Shown piece after piece: positions 37,744 through 46,072 of a DNA stretch of 64,000 nucleotides. The position numbers were made by a program, and so were the translations under genes. A model generated the notes under the pieces. The model saw only the letters and a list, made by a program, of their open reading frames with translations. It was not told where the DNA came from and ran no database searches. The stretch's first letter is position 1. Every line of letters begins with the position of its first letter. Origin of the DNA: Treponema pallidum subsp. pallidum str. Nichols (GTDB taxonomy: Bacteria > Spirochaetota > Spirochaetia > Treponematales > Treponemataceae); NCBI RefSeq assembly GCF_000410535.2, contig NC_021490.2:592501-656500 (forward strand). Reading direction: 5' to 3'.

Positions 37744-38631
37744 GTGAAGGTGGGTTTAGGAAACCTAGCACAGAAAATACGACGCCTGCTCGGTGGACAG
37801 GCGCCTCTGGACGAAACGTTTTTTAGCGCGCTTGAAGAGCTGCTCATCGAAGGCGACCTGAGTCTTTCGACGGCAGAGAGCTTTTGCACACAGCTTCGAA
37901 ACGCCGCGCGCACACGTTCTGTACATACGGAAGACGCACTGCGCACGCTCTTTGCGGAAATTATGGAATCGTGCGTACGCGTTACCCATCTTGCACCAAA
38001 TCCGAACCAGTGCTCACTGTATCTCCTACTTGGGGTTAACGGGAGCGGGAAGACCACTTCTGCTGCAAAGCTTGCAGCGTACTATCAGACCCAGAAGGTG
38101 CATCCGATACTGTTTGCCGCCGCAGATACGTTCCGCGCAGCAGCGGCAGAACAACTCGCACACCACGGTGCACAGCTAGGCGTGCGCGTCATTGCGCACC
38201 CGGGGGGAAAAGATCCTGCTGCAGTGGTATTTGACGCAGGAGAAGCCTTGCGCGCGCAAAAGCGCGGTCTTTTACTCGTTGACACCGCAGGGCGACTGCA
38301 CAATAAGACGCACCTCATAGCGGAGCTGCAAAAGATCGACCGTATTGCGCAGACAAAGGTGAGCGCAGATGCATACCGCAAGATATTGGTATTAGATGCC
38401 ACCACCGGTCAAAATGCATTTCGTCAAGCGCAAACGTTTCACGAAGCTATTGGCGTGGATGCACTGCTCCTTGCAAAATGCGACACACGCGCACGAGGGG
38501 GAGCAGTTTTTTCCATCATGCAAGAGTTAGGTATTCCATTAGCCTTTTTAGGGTGGGGGGAGCGCTATACAGACTTGGTTGAAGCGAACGCGCGCGAGTT
38601 TGTTTCCTCGTTCCTGCACGGAGAACGATGA
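37744..38631 (+). CDS. ftsY: Signal recognition particle receptor FtsY
   Basis: About 295 residues, the NG domain only; the acidic A domain of E. coli FtsY is missing. GTPase motifs: GVNGSGKTTSAAKLA (G1) near residue 97, DTFRAAAAEQL (G2), DTAGRLHNK (G3), AKCDTRARGG (G4; TKxDG is usual) and GWGERYTDL near the end. FtsY docks SRP-ribosome complexes at the inner membrane for co-translational insertion. GTG 37744 is one base from AAAGGAG, so GTG 37750 at seven bases is the more likely start. It overlaps the next gene by ATGA. Confidence 0.94.
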   Translation: MKVGLGNLAQKIRRLLGGQAPLDETFFSALEELLIEGDLSLSTAESFCTQLRNAARTRSVHTEDALRTLFAEIMESCVRVTHLAPNPNQCSLYLLLGVNGSGKTTSAAKLAAYYQTQKVHPILFAAADTFRAAAAEQLAHHGAQLGVRVIAHPGGKDPAAVVFDAGEALRAQKRGLLLVDTAGRLHNKTHLIAELQKIDRIAQTKVSADAYRKILVLDATTGQNAFRQAQTFHEAIGVDALLLAKCDTRARGGAVFSIMQELGIPLAFLGWGERYTDLVEANAREFVSSFLHGER

Positions 38632-39404
38632 TTCGACCCCGGTATGGCTGGATGTACAGCAGCGGGATTGCAGTGCACCTGTGTGCGGCCGTGTGCGCGC
38701 ACAGTGCTGTTCCTGCCGCGTGGACCTTTGCAGAACAGACACAGGCGCAAAAAACAGACACTCCGCTTGATTCCTCCAGCTACGCAGTGACCTCCCCTGA
38801 GGAAGCACCCAATGAAGCAGATCCGTTTGAGAAGGAACTGGAACACGCGTTCGAAAGAGCGCACGTCAGCACAGGCGGTGCAGATTCCTCATCACACGCC
38901 GATTTTGTACACATGGAAGAGGCAGGACGTGCCCACGCGTCCGCCAATCGCTGGTATCACGAAACGTTTGACTCGCGTCAGCGTCCATCCTCTGCAGTTC
39001 TGTACGAAGGGGCACAGCTACTGCATACCGTTCACTGGCACTATGTCGGGGACCGGCTGTTTCCCTGTGAAAAAATAATTACCACACCACACACACGTAT
39101 CCGCGCGCGCTATAATTTTTCCGGAAAGATCGTCGCGTACGAAATGCACACGCGCGGGGTACTGGTATACGCACGCACCTATCGGTATGACGCGCACGCG
39201 CGTATATGTGAAAAGGAAGAAACAACTGCTCGAGGGAATGAACGCATTACGTATGAATATCGTGGAAAGGTAGACGTGTTAGAAAAACGTTATCGCAACG
39301 GCGTATTACAGGCAATAATTCACCAAAAGGAAGGTGCGCAGGACGTGCAGGTATTTGAGCGTGGGAAGGAAATTTACTCTACAAAGGAAGTACACGATGA
39401 GTAA
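38628..39404 (+). CDS. Exported protein of unknown function between ftsY and lolC
   Basis: A 258-residue protein with a signal-like N-terminus (GIAVHLCAAVCAHSAVPAAW). A low-complexity Ser/Glu stretch follows, then a beta-rich C-terminal part with repeated short strands (YNFSGKIVAYE, ARTYRYDAHARICEKE, ITYEYRGKVDVLEKRY). The repeats recall YD or MORN-like elements, but this is only a resemblance. It starts on the ftsY stop (ATGA) and overlaps lolC by eight bases. Position suggests a link to envelope or lipoprotein traffic. Confidence 0.65.
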   Translation: MIRPRYGWMYSSGIAVHLCAAVCAHSAVPAAWTFAEQTQAQKTDTPLDSSSYAVTSPEEAPNEADPFEKELEHAFERAHVSTGGADSSSHADFVHMEEAGRAHASANRWYHETFDSRQRPSSAVLYEGAQLLHTVHWHYVGDRLFPCEKIITTPHTRIRARYNFSGKIVAYEMHTRGVLVYARTYRYDAHARICEKEETTARGNERITYEYRGKVDVLEKRYRNGVLQAIIHQKEGAQDVQVFERGKEIYSTKEVHDE

Positions 39405-40686
39405 CACCCACGTGCAAACGCTGCGGTGGATGTGTTTTATGGTGCGCAGATTAAATTCAGTGCGCGCGCGGAGTGCGAACGCGATTACCAGTCTTTTTTT
39501 TATATTAGGCATTGCCTTTGGGGCACTTACCTTAATTGTCATCCTTTCGGTTATGAACGGCTTCCAGCAGGGTTTTATTGGCACCATTTTACAGGTGAGT
39601 TCTGCACACGTTCGTGTATATGGCAGTGTTGACGCAGTAAAACGTGCAGAGACGTTAGGCGGCTATCAATCCTTTTATCCATTTATAGAAGCGCATGCCT
39701 TATTGCAAGGCAACTATTATCGGCAACACGGTGCGCTTGTGCGTGCAGTTCCTGCAGATATCTTCCATCGGGATAGGTTGCTGGCGCGTGCACTCCCGAT
39801 AACATCCGGAAGTTTTAATTTGAGTAAAAAGCACTCCATTGTGCTCGGATATGAACTGGCGCGCCACCTTTCGGTACGTACCGGAGATCAGGTTGACACG
39901 CTTGCCCTGTCAGGAAGTGATACACAAAAGATAATGCCAGGCTGGAATAAACTTACGGTAACGGGCATTTTCAAATCGGGATACCACGAAGTAGATTCCA
40001 CGTTTGCGTACATTCCTCTGGACATGGGCACCACTTTATTTGGTACGACGCCTGATATTACCGCGGCAGTCAAACTAAATAACCATGAGCGAGACGATCG
40101 CTACCTTTTCTTTCTTGCACAACACATTCCTGATCTCAAGGCAGAATCCTGGCGGGAGTACAACCGTGCTTTTTTTAGTGCGCTCCGCATAGAGAAGAAC
40201 GTCATGATACTTCTTGTCATTTTGATTTTTATGGTGGTAACCGTAAACATTTATCACAGCATGCGCCGCTCTATTCGCACTCGAAAGGAAGAAATTGCTA
40301 TGCTCGTTTCACTTGGCGCCCCTGTCAGTCACGTGCAGATTCTGTTCATCGGCAATGGCATTATGATTGGCTTTTTGGGCTCTCTCTTGGGGGTACTCCT
40401 GGGATTGCTCATTACTATCCACGTTAACGAAATAATTGCGTGCATTGAGACTGCTGTAAATTCTGCGTTTTTCCTGTTCTCCCTCTTCTCGGGAACGAAA
40501 ACCCCTTCTTTCAGTGTGTTTGGTACGCAATATTTTTACAACGTGGAGCGTATTCCCGTGCAGATTTTCTTTCAGGAGGTACTGTTTGTATTTCTGTTTG
40601 GCACAGGTTCTGCGTCTGTTGCAACGTACCTTGCCACGCGTAAAATACTCCTGCTCAAGCCGGCTGAGGTGCTACGCGATGAATGA
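39397..40686 (+). CDS. lolC: Lipoprotein-releasing ABC transporter permease, LolC/E type
   Basis: About 429 residues: an N-terminal helix (SLFFILGIAFGALTLIVILSVM), a periplasmic MacB-like domain of about 230 residues, then three C-terminal helices with the FtsX fold (VMILLVILIFMVVTVNIYHSM; IMIGFLGSLLGVLLGLL; FFQEVLFVFLF). The coupling region TRKEEIAMLVSLGAP is typical of LolC/LolE. It should form the inner-membrane complex that extracts lipoproteins for the periplasmic carrier. ATG 39397 has AAAGGAAG upstream. It overlaps lolD by eight bases. Confidence 0.88.
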   Translation: MSNTHVQTLRWMCFMVRRLNSVRARSANAITSLFFILGIAFGALTLIVILSVMNGFQQGFIGTILQVSSAHVRVYGSVDAVKRAETLGGYQSFYPFIEAHALLQGNYYRQHGALVRAVPADIFHRDRLLARALPITSGSFNLSKKHSIVLGYELARHLSVRTGDQVDTLALSGSDTQKIMPGWNKLTVTGIFKSGYHEVDSTFAYIPLDMGTTLFGTTPDITAAVKLNNHERDDRYLFFLAQHIPDLKAESWREYNRAFFSALRIEKNVMILLVILIFMVVTVNIYHSMRRSIRTRKEEIAMLVSLGAPVSHVQILFIGNGIMIGFLGSLLGVLLGLLITIHVNEIIACIETAVNSAFFLFSLFSGTKTPSFSVFGTQYFYNVERIPVQIFFQEVLFVFLFGTGSASVATYLATRKILLLKPAEVLRDE

Positions 40687-41359
40687 CCCAATTCTTTCTG
40701 TCGAACAAGTAAGTAAAAGCTTCTGCTGCGCAACAGAACGTATACAGATTTTGTCTGACGTATCATTTAGCGTGCCGCGTGCAGTGAAGGTTGCAATCAC
40801 CGGAGAATCCGGCTGCGGTAAAAGTACCTTACTGAATATTATTGGAGGAATGGAACACGCTGATTCGGGGATCGTCAGAGTGCTTTCATGCGACGTACTC
40901 ACTTTGCATGAGCACGCACTGACAGAATACCGCAGACAGTTTTTAGGATTAGTTTTTCAATTTCATCATCTACTGAGGGATTTTACTGCGCTTGAAAATG
41001 TCATGTTGCCTGGACTTATCGCAGGAAAAAGTTACCGTGAGGTGCGTGCACGCGCATACGAATTGCTAGAAAAAGTACGCGTAGTGCAGCGCGCCCATCA
41101 TTTTCCTGCACAAATGTCAGGAGGAGAAAGACAGCGGACAGCAGTTGCGCGTGCACTGATCAATGATCCCACCCTAATTCTTGCGGACGAACCGACTGGC
41201 AATTTGGATCCCAAGAACGCTTTGATAGTGCAGGATCTGCTGTTCTCTCTGACAGAGGAATATCAAAAGACGTTACTCATTGTAACGCACGACCCACGTA
41301 TTGCATCGATGACCGACTACCGTTACCAGCTACAGCAGGGAAGTTTGATACGCATATGA
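40679..41359 (+). CDS. lolD: Lipoprotein-releasing ABC transporter ATPase LolD
   Basis: About 226 residues, the typical LolD size. It has Walker A GESGCGKST, Q-loop LVFQFHHLLRDFTALENVM, signature MSGGERQRTAVARAL, Walker B LILADEPTGNLD and an H-loop in LIVTHD. The LLRDFTALENVMLP segment is characteristic of the LolD/MacB branch. It powers lipoprotein release with the adjacent permeases. The ORF is open upstream, but ATG 40679 (MNDPILSVEQ) overlaps the lolC stop and fits the family start. Confidence 0.92.
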   Translation: MNDPILSVEQVSKSFCCATERIQILSDVSFSVPRAVKVAITGESGCGKSTLLNIIGGMEHADSGIVRVLSCDVLTLHEHALTEYRRQFLGLVFQFHHLLRDFTALENVMLPGLIAGKSYREVRARAYELLEKVRVVQRAHHFPAQMSGGERQRTAVARALINDPTLILADEPTGNLDPKNALIVQDLLFSLTEEYQKTLLIVTHDPRIASMTDYRYQLQQGSLIRI

Positions 41360-42843
41360 AACAAAGGTGCGCCGCGGTGAATCTGATTCGAGTTATTTTC
41401 ATGTGTGCATTACGTTGCGCAGGAGTGTGCGCAGGATATGGGCACACCCCATCTCTACACGGTGATGCGCACCACGTACTGCCTACGCCAGTACCTTTTC
41501 TATCAGGTACTCCGGTAGCAGGAAAACGACGTTCCTTTTTGCGCAAAAGTTTTTTCTGTGCCGCGCTCGGCATCGGGATTAGCATCATCCCACTCATTGT
41601 TGTCCTTGTGGTGTCTGATGGAATGATTGAAGGGATCACCACACGGATGATTGAACTCGGATCGGGTCACCTCCAGTTTATCGATATACTGCCGCTTGCT
41701 CCCAATGAAACGGCAACGCAACGATATGAAGACGCGCAGCGCATATTTAATGCATTTATGGCGCAGGACTTTGGCCCATACTGTCACTCACGATGGATGC
41801 ACCTTCAGGGAGATGGTATTGTAATCGGAAAAACAGGGCGTGCAGGGGGGAATATCCGCGCAGTTCCCCCTGATTTTTTTTCTAGTGAGCGTGGACTTCG
41901 TCCATTTTTAACCGTCGAAGGTTCACTTGAACTGGTAGATAGGCCGCAGGGAGTACACACGTTAATATTGGGAAAACGCATCGCTGAGCGCATTGGGGTG
42001 CGCTGTGGGGACACGTGCCAGATACTCACCCTCGTGCAAGGAGGGACAGGTCGTGCGGTCCCCAAAATGGTGCGCGCGGTGGTAGGAGGTATTGTTTCTT
42101 GCGGATATCAGGAGCTTGATGCGTTGTGGGTATTTATCCCCCTCACGCTGGGAATGAAAATTCTCTCCCCCGCATCTGCGCTACTTTCTTTTGTGGTAAA
42201 AACTGCCGACGCGTTTGACGCTAAGGCGATGACTCGTTTTATTGAGCAAGTACACGAACAATTACCGAGCCATTTTAGTGCGTACACGTGGCAAGACATG
42301 AATCGATCGCAATTTCATTCTTTCCGAACATCACGAAAGTTATTGTTATTCATTATGTATTTGATAGTGCTAGTAGCGTCAGTGCACATCTCTTCGGTAC
42401 TGGTGGTGCTAATGACAGAACGGCGTAAAGAAATTGCGATGTTAAAAGCGATGGGCGCTCCTCCCCATGTTATTGCTTTGATCTTTTTGAGTGCAGGGTT
42501 GCTCACGGCGTTGTACGGTTTGCTTATTGGTTTGCCGCTTGGTATGTGGTGCGCGATTCACGTAAACGAAATGTTTCTTTTCGCAGAACAGATGCTAAAT
42601 AGCTGGCGCACAGCGATACACGCCATAGGGCAACTCTTTTTGCGCACGAGTGCGCACGTGCCGGTGACACCCATTCATCTGTTAGATCCTGCTCACTACC
42701 TGGAACGCATTCCCATCGTGTTGTCGGTGCACGCGCTCTGTGGCGTTGCAGGAGGCACGCTATGCCTATCGTTGGCGGTATGCATCATTCCTGCGCTCCG
42801 TGCGGGCCGCGTGCGTCCCCTTGACCTCATGCGCAAGGTGTGA
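41356..42843 (+). CDS. lolE: Lipoprotein-releasing ABC transporter permease, second subunit
   Basis: A 495-residue paralogue of the lolC product: helix near residues 60-85 (CAALGIGISIIPLIVVLVV), periplasmic domain, and C-terminal helices with RRKEIAMLKAMGAPP. It is about 60 residues longer at the N-terminus, where GVCAGYGHTPSLHGD forms a short low-complexity extension before the first core helix. Two different permeases around one ATPase gene suggest a heteromeric LolCDE, as in E. coli, rather than a LolF-type homodimer. The start overlaps the lolD stop (ATGA). Confidence 0.88.
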   Translation: MKQRCAAVNLIRVIFMCALRCAGVCAGYGHTPSLHGDAHHVLPTPVPFLSGTPVAGKRRSFLRKSFFCAALGIGISIIPLIVVLVVSDGMIEGITTRMIELGSGHLQFIDILPLAPNETATQRYEDAQRIFNAFMAQDFGPYCHSRWMHLQGDGIVIGKTGRAGGNIRAVPPDFFSSERGLRPFLTVEGSLELVDRPQGVHTLILGKRIAERIGVRCGDTCQILTLVQGGTGRAVPKMVRAVVGGIVSCGYQELDALWVFIPLTLGMKILSPASALLSFVVKTADAFDAKAMTRFIEQVHEQLPSHFSAYTWQDMNRSQFHSFRTSRKLLLFIMYLIVLVASVHISSVLVVLMTERRKEIAMLKAMGAPPHVIALIFLSAGLLTALYGLLIGLPLGMWCAIHVNEMFLFAEQMLNSWRTAIHAIGQLFLRTSAHVPVTPIHLLDPAHYLERIPIVLSVHALCGVAGGTLCLSLAVCIIPALRAGRVRPLDLMRKV

Positions 42844-42938
42844 TAGGATGCCCCCAGTTTTTTTGATTTCTTACATCCGGCTCGCAGACGGATGGGTACC
42901 ATCTTTTAGAAGAGCACTCGGCCGGTGCGGTAGGGGCT

Positions 42939-44348
42939 ATGGAAGAACGCAAGAACTATATGGATCGGCTTGCCGAAGCACTTACGCGGCGCAAGGTGCA
43001 GCTCGATCGGGACATCCTACCAAAGGCGCTGGAGCAGTACCGTGTCCAGGTCACAGCGGTAAAGGCAATTCGCAGTAATTTGCTGCAAAAAGGTTTCTTG
43101 CACGATGACGCGTACAAGTACGACAGCAAGATGACTGAGATTGAGTTGCCAGAAACTTCCCCCTACGGGGAAAATGAGAAGCCGATGGTCATTGGTTCTC
43201 GCCTTTCGCACTATCAGACTATGCTCGGTTTTTTGGACAACTACTACCGGTTCGATTCGGAGTTTCTAATCCCGAAACGTATTGCAAAGCTCGTTGCGCT
43301 CAACGGTACGTTCATGTGGAAAGATTTTACTGCTACCACCAAAGACGCGAACACACGTGGGCTATTTGACATAGTGCAATCTTTCTATGGCGCTGCTGAT
43401 CCTATTTCGATAGGACTGGTGAGGGATTCGTTGCAGTACCTAGTAAAAGCCCATGAGGTAATCAGCACAGCACTTAAGTCCCTTTCGGTGTTTCATCGCG
43501 AGCGCTACAAATTGCTTATTCGCCAGCATGCTCTGGATGGCTTGGACGAGACAACGGTGGACGTCAACAACCCAGAGGTTGCGCTTGACGCGATGAAAAA
43601 GAACTTTTCAGAAAATGCAAAAGGCCATCCGTTCTACAGCGAGTTGGCAACCGTGGTTTTGAGAGAAGACTTCTCTGCCAACGCAGAAAAGCTGCGGGCT
43701 GCAATCCTCCGCGAGTTTGAAGAATCTTCTGCACCCAAAAGATGCCGCGGTGCTATGCGCAATCCACACGCCGTACTACTTTCTGGTTTCAGATCGCTTG
43801 GAGCTACTTCTAGCCACTTTCATACTGCTCTGGAAAAGATTCGCTTCAATGAGGAGCTCGTGACTCAGTCTGAGGCGGCCTTCTTTTCAAAGGTAGTGTT
43901 AGCCTTTCTCAAAGCTTTCAACATTCAGACGCGTTCAAAGGACGTTGAAATTGTCGTCGTCGACCCGGCAACACAGATACAGAAAAAGGAATGCGTAAAC
44001 GTTGAGCTCTTTCAAAAAGAGCTGGCCCGGTGTGTCAAACTGTATCGGGGTTTTGTGTCTCCAGACACTCCGATTCATGAAAAGTTAATGGCGCTCAAGG
44101 ACGAGCAGCTCTTCGAGCTCCTTTTTAAACACGTAGCAGAGGCGCATACGCTGGTTAAACAGCTTGCAGGTCTTGATGAGTACTACAAGACAGTGAGGTC
44201 TGATGTGCGCGCGAAAATTAAAGGGGTCAAGATTGAAGTTACAACTATCACCACTTCTGTAACCAAGGCAAATAAGTGCCGCGCAGAATATGCCTCGCAA
44301 CTAGAGGAGCAAAAACATATGAAGCGTTTAGGGGTAGCCCGTGCGTAG
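42939..44348 (+). CDS. Large conserved spirochete-type protein of unknown function
   Basis: A 469-residue, mostly helical, soluble protein with no signal peptide or membrane helix. I do not recognise a domain. Features include a conserved-looking start MEERKNYMDRLAEALTRRKV, FLDNYYRFDSEFLIPKR near residue 100, a Lys/Glu-rich helical middle and a coiled-coil tail (TTSVTKANKCRAEYASQLEEQ). The 95 bases after lolE hold no other gene. TAGGGG lies just before ATG 42939. The stop overlaps the oppA GTG start region by eight bases, so it is cotranscribed. Confidence 0.7.
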   Translation: MEERKNYMDRLAEALTRRKVQLDRDILPKALEQYRVQVTAVKAIRSNLLQKGFLHDDAYKYDSKMTEIELPETSPYGENEKPMVIGSRLSHYQTMLGFLDNYYRFDSEFLIPKRIAKLVALNGTFMWKDFTATTKDANTRGLFDIVQSFYGAADPISIGLVRDSLQYLVKAHEVISTALKSLSVFHRERYKLLIRQHALDGLDETTVDVNNPEVALDAMKKNFSENAKGHPFYSELATVVLREDFSANAEKLRAAILREFEESSAPKRCRGAMRNPHAVLLSGFRSLGATSSHFHTALEKIRFNEELVTQSEAAFFSKVVLAFLKAFNIQTRSKDVEIVVVDPATQIQKKECVNVELFQKELARCVKLYRGFVSPDTPIHEKLMALKDEQLFELLFKHVAEAHTLVKQLAGLDEYYKTVRSDVRAKIKGVKIEVTTITTSVTKANKCRAEYASQLEEQKHMKRLGVARA

Positions 44349-45984
44349 AATGCGGCTCTCGCGCCGCGGCATTCTCACGGTAGTAGGTACCCTTCTTCTC
44401 CTACCTCTCTTTCCTTCCGAAAAAAAAAAGACTCACGCGCCGCTCCCTCGATCTGAAAGAAAAGAGTTTGTGGTGTCCTTTTCTCCGTATAGGCCTGTGC
44501 TACACCCGCACGTGGCATCGCGCGTGGACGAAGCACAGCTGCTCACAGCCCTATATGAGGGACTTGTCACCTATGATCCGTACGATCTCCACCCAATCCC
44601 GGCGCTCGCACAACACTGGTCGGTAAGCACCGATGGGTTGACGTGGACGTTCTATTTACGAGATCAGATTTTCTTTCAAAACGGCGACCCTATCACTGCA
44701 GAGACGTTCCAGCAATCCTGGCTCAATTTGTTAAATCCTGAATGGAATGTGCCGTATGCGTCTTTTTTGGATGCAGTTGAGGGGGCACGTGCGTACCGCA
44801 GCGGCACTACGGCTGACTCTCACACGGTTGGGATTCTCGTAGAGGGGTCAGACAAAAAGACACTCGTGGTCAAGCTCGCGTACCCAGCAGGACACTTCAT
44901 TCAGATGCTCTGTCACCACGCATTTGCCGCAGTCCACCCCACCCAACTGGCAAGCGTCGGCACGCTGCACGCGCGTACGGCAAGCGCCTCAGCACACAAG
45001 CCGTTCCATCCTATCGCAAGCGGTCCTTTTGAATTACAACAAATGCAAGCAGATCGCGTGGTGTTGCGTGTTAACACCCGCTACTGGGACAGGGACGCGC
45101 TTGCCCTCCACGCCATCGTGGCGCTCATTGCACAAGACCCTGCAGCGCGCGATGCGGGGTTTAACGATGGGAGCATCCATTGGATTAGTGGAGCGCTGGA
45201 GCACAGTTCTTTGCAGGATGCAGCTACACTTCAGATCGTACCGCTTCTGGCAACAGAGTATCTGTGTTTTAAAACGGCACATGAGCCGACGTGCAACGCC
45301 ACGCTGCGCAAGGCACTGCTTTTAGCTACTCCGGTGGAGGAGCTTACCGCGCGCTATTTATTTCCCGCACGAACGCTCGTAACTCCGTTTACCGGCTACC
45401 CGGTACCGCCTGTAGTACATGAATACAATCCTGCGCGCGCACGCGCGCTTTTAGCAGAAGCGAAGATAGGTGGGAAGACAGCCCGTACTCCTCTTAAAAT
45501 TCTCGTTTCCGACACCGAGGCGTGCCGGGCACTCGCACTTGAACTTCAGAAGGCCTGGACAGCCCTCGCACTTGCAGTGGAAATCTGGGCAGTGCGGCCT
45601 GAAACGTACCGGGAATATGTGCAGGATGAAAAATACCACGTGAGAATCGTGTCTTGGGTTGCGGACTTTGCAGATCCGATGGCGTTTCTGGAGCTGTTTA
45701 GAAAGGGATCAAAGACACACTCAACCGGATGGACCCATGAGGAATTTGAGGCACTGCTGACACGCGCAGGAGCAGAACCGCACGTGCTTCGTCGTTGGGA
45801 ACTTCTTGCGCAGGCAGAACGTATCCTCTTACAGGAAGCAGTTGTGCTTCCGCTTTCGCGTTTGCATGCACTGCACGCGGTACAGCGGCGCACGGTGCGC
45901 GGCTGGTATGCAAATGTGCTCGATGTGCATCCATTTAAGTTTATCTCGTTACAAGAAGAAATAAAGGTCAACCTAGACTCATAG
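44341..45984 (+). CDS. oppA: Oligopeptide-binding protein OppA-like (ABC solute-binding family 5)
   Basis: A 547-residue SBP_bac_5 protein with an N-terminal leader ([17 protein letters not shown]). Family stretches include [36 protein letters not shown] (shortened here to its key ends), [26 protein letters not shown] and [15 protein letters not shown]. It should bind peptides in the periplasm for an Opp/Dpp importer. No permease or ATPase gene is adjacent, so it is an orphan binding protein. The leader has no lipobox Cys, unusual for a spirochete binding protein. GTG 44341 has AGGGG six bases upstream; ATG 44350 is the alternative. Confidence 0.88.
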
Positions 45985-46017
45985 AGGGGCTGCAACCCGT
46001 GCACACCCAGGTGTACC

Positions 46018-46047
46018 TTGCAACGTAGATGTACCGGCGTGTACAAT
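46018..46047 (+). promoter_or_regulatory. Predicted sigma-70 promoter of leuS
   Basis: TTGCAA (46018-46023) and TACAAT (46042-46047) with an 18-base spacer lie 26 bases before ATG 46073. Because the -10 box covers the upstream ATG 46046, that codon is unlikely to be the start. Confidence 0.5.
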
Positions 46048-46072
46048 GCCCTCTGCATACACAGAGGGGATT

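Noticed and set aside
41840-41850. Short poly-G tract as a phase-variation switch (also near 38551 and 38202)
   Set aside because: The longest runs are six G and lie inside conserved genes, below the length of known treponemal variable tracts.
46046-46072. Upstream ATG for leuS
   Set aside because: It lies in the predicted -10 box and adds residues not seen in LeuRS; ATG 46073 has AGAGGGG upstream.
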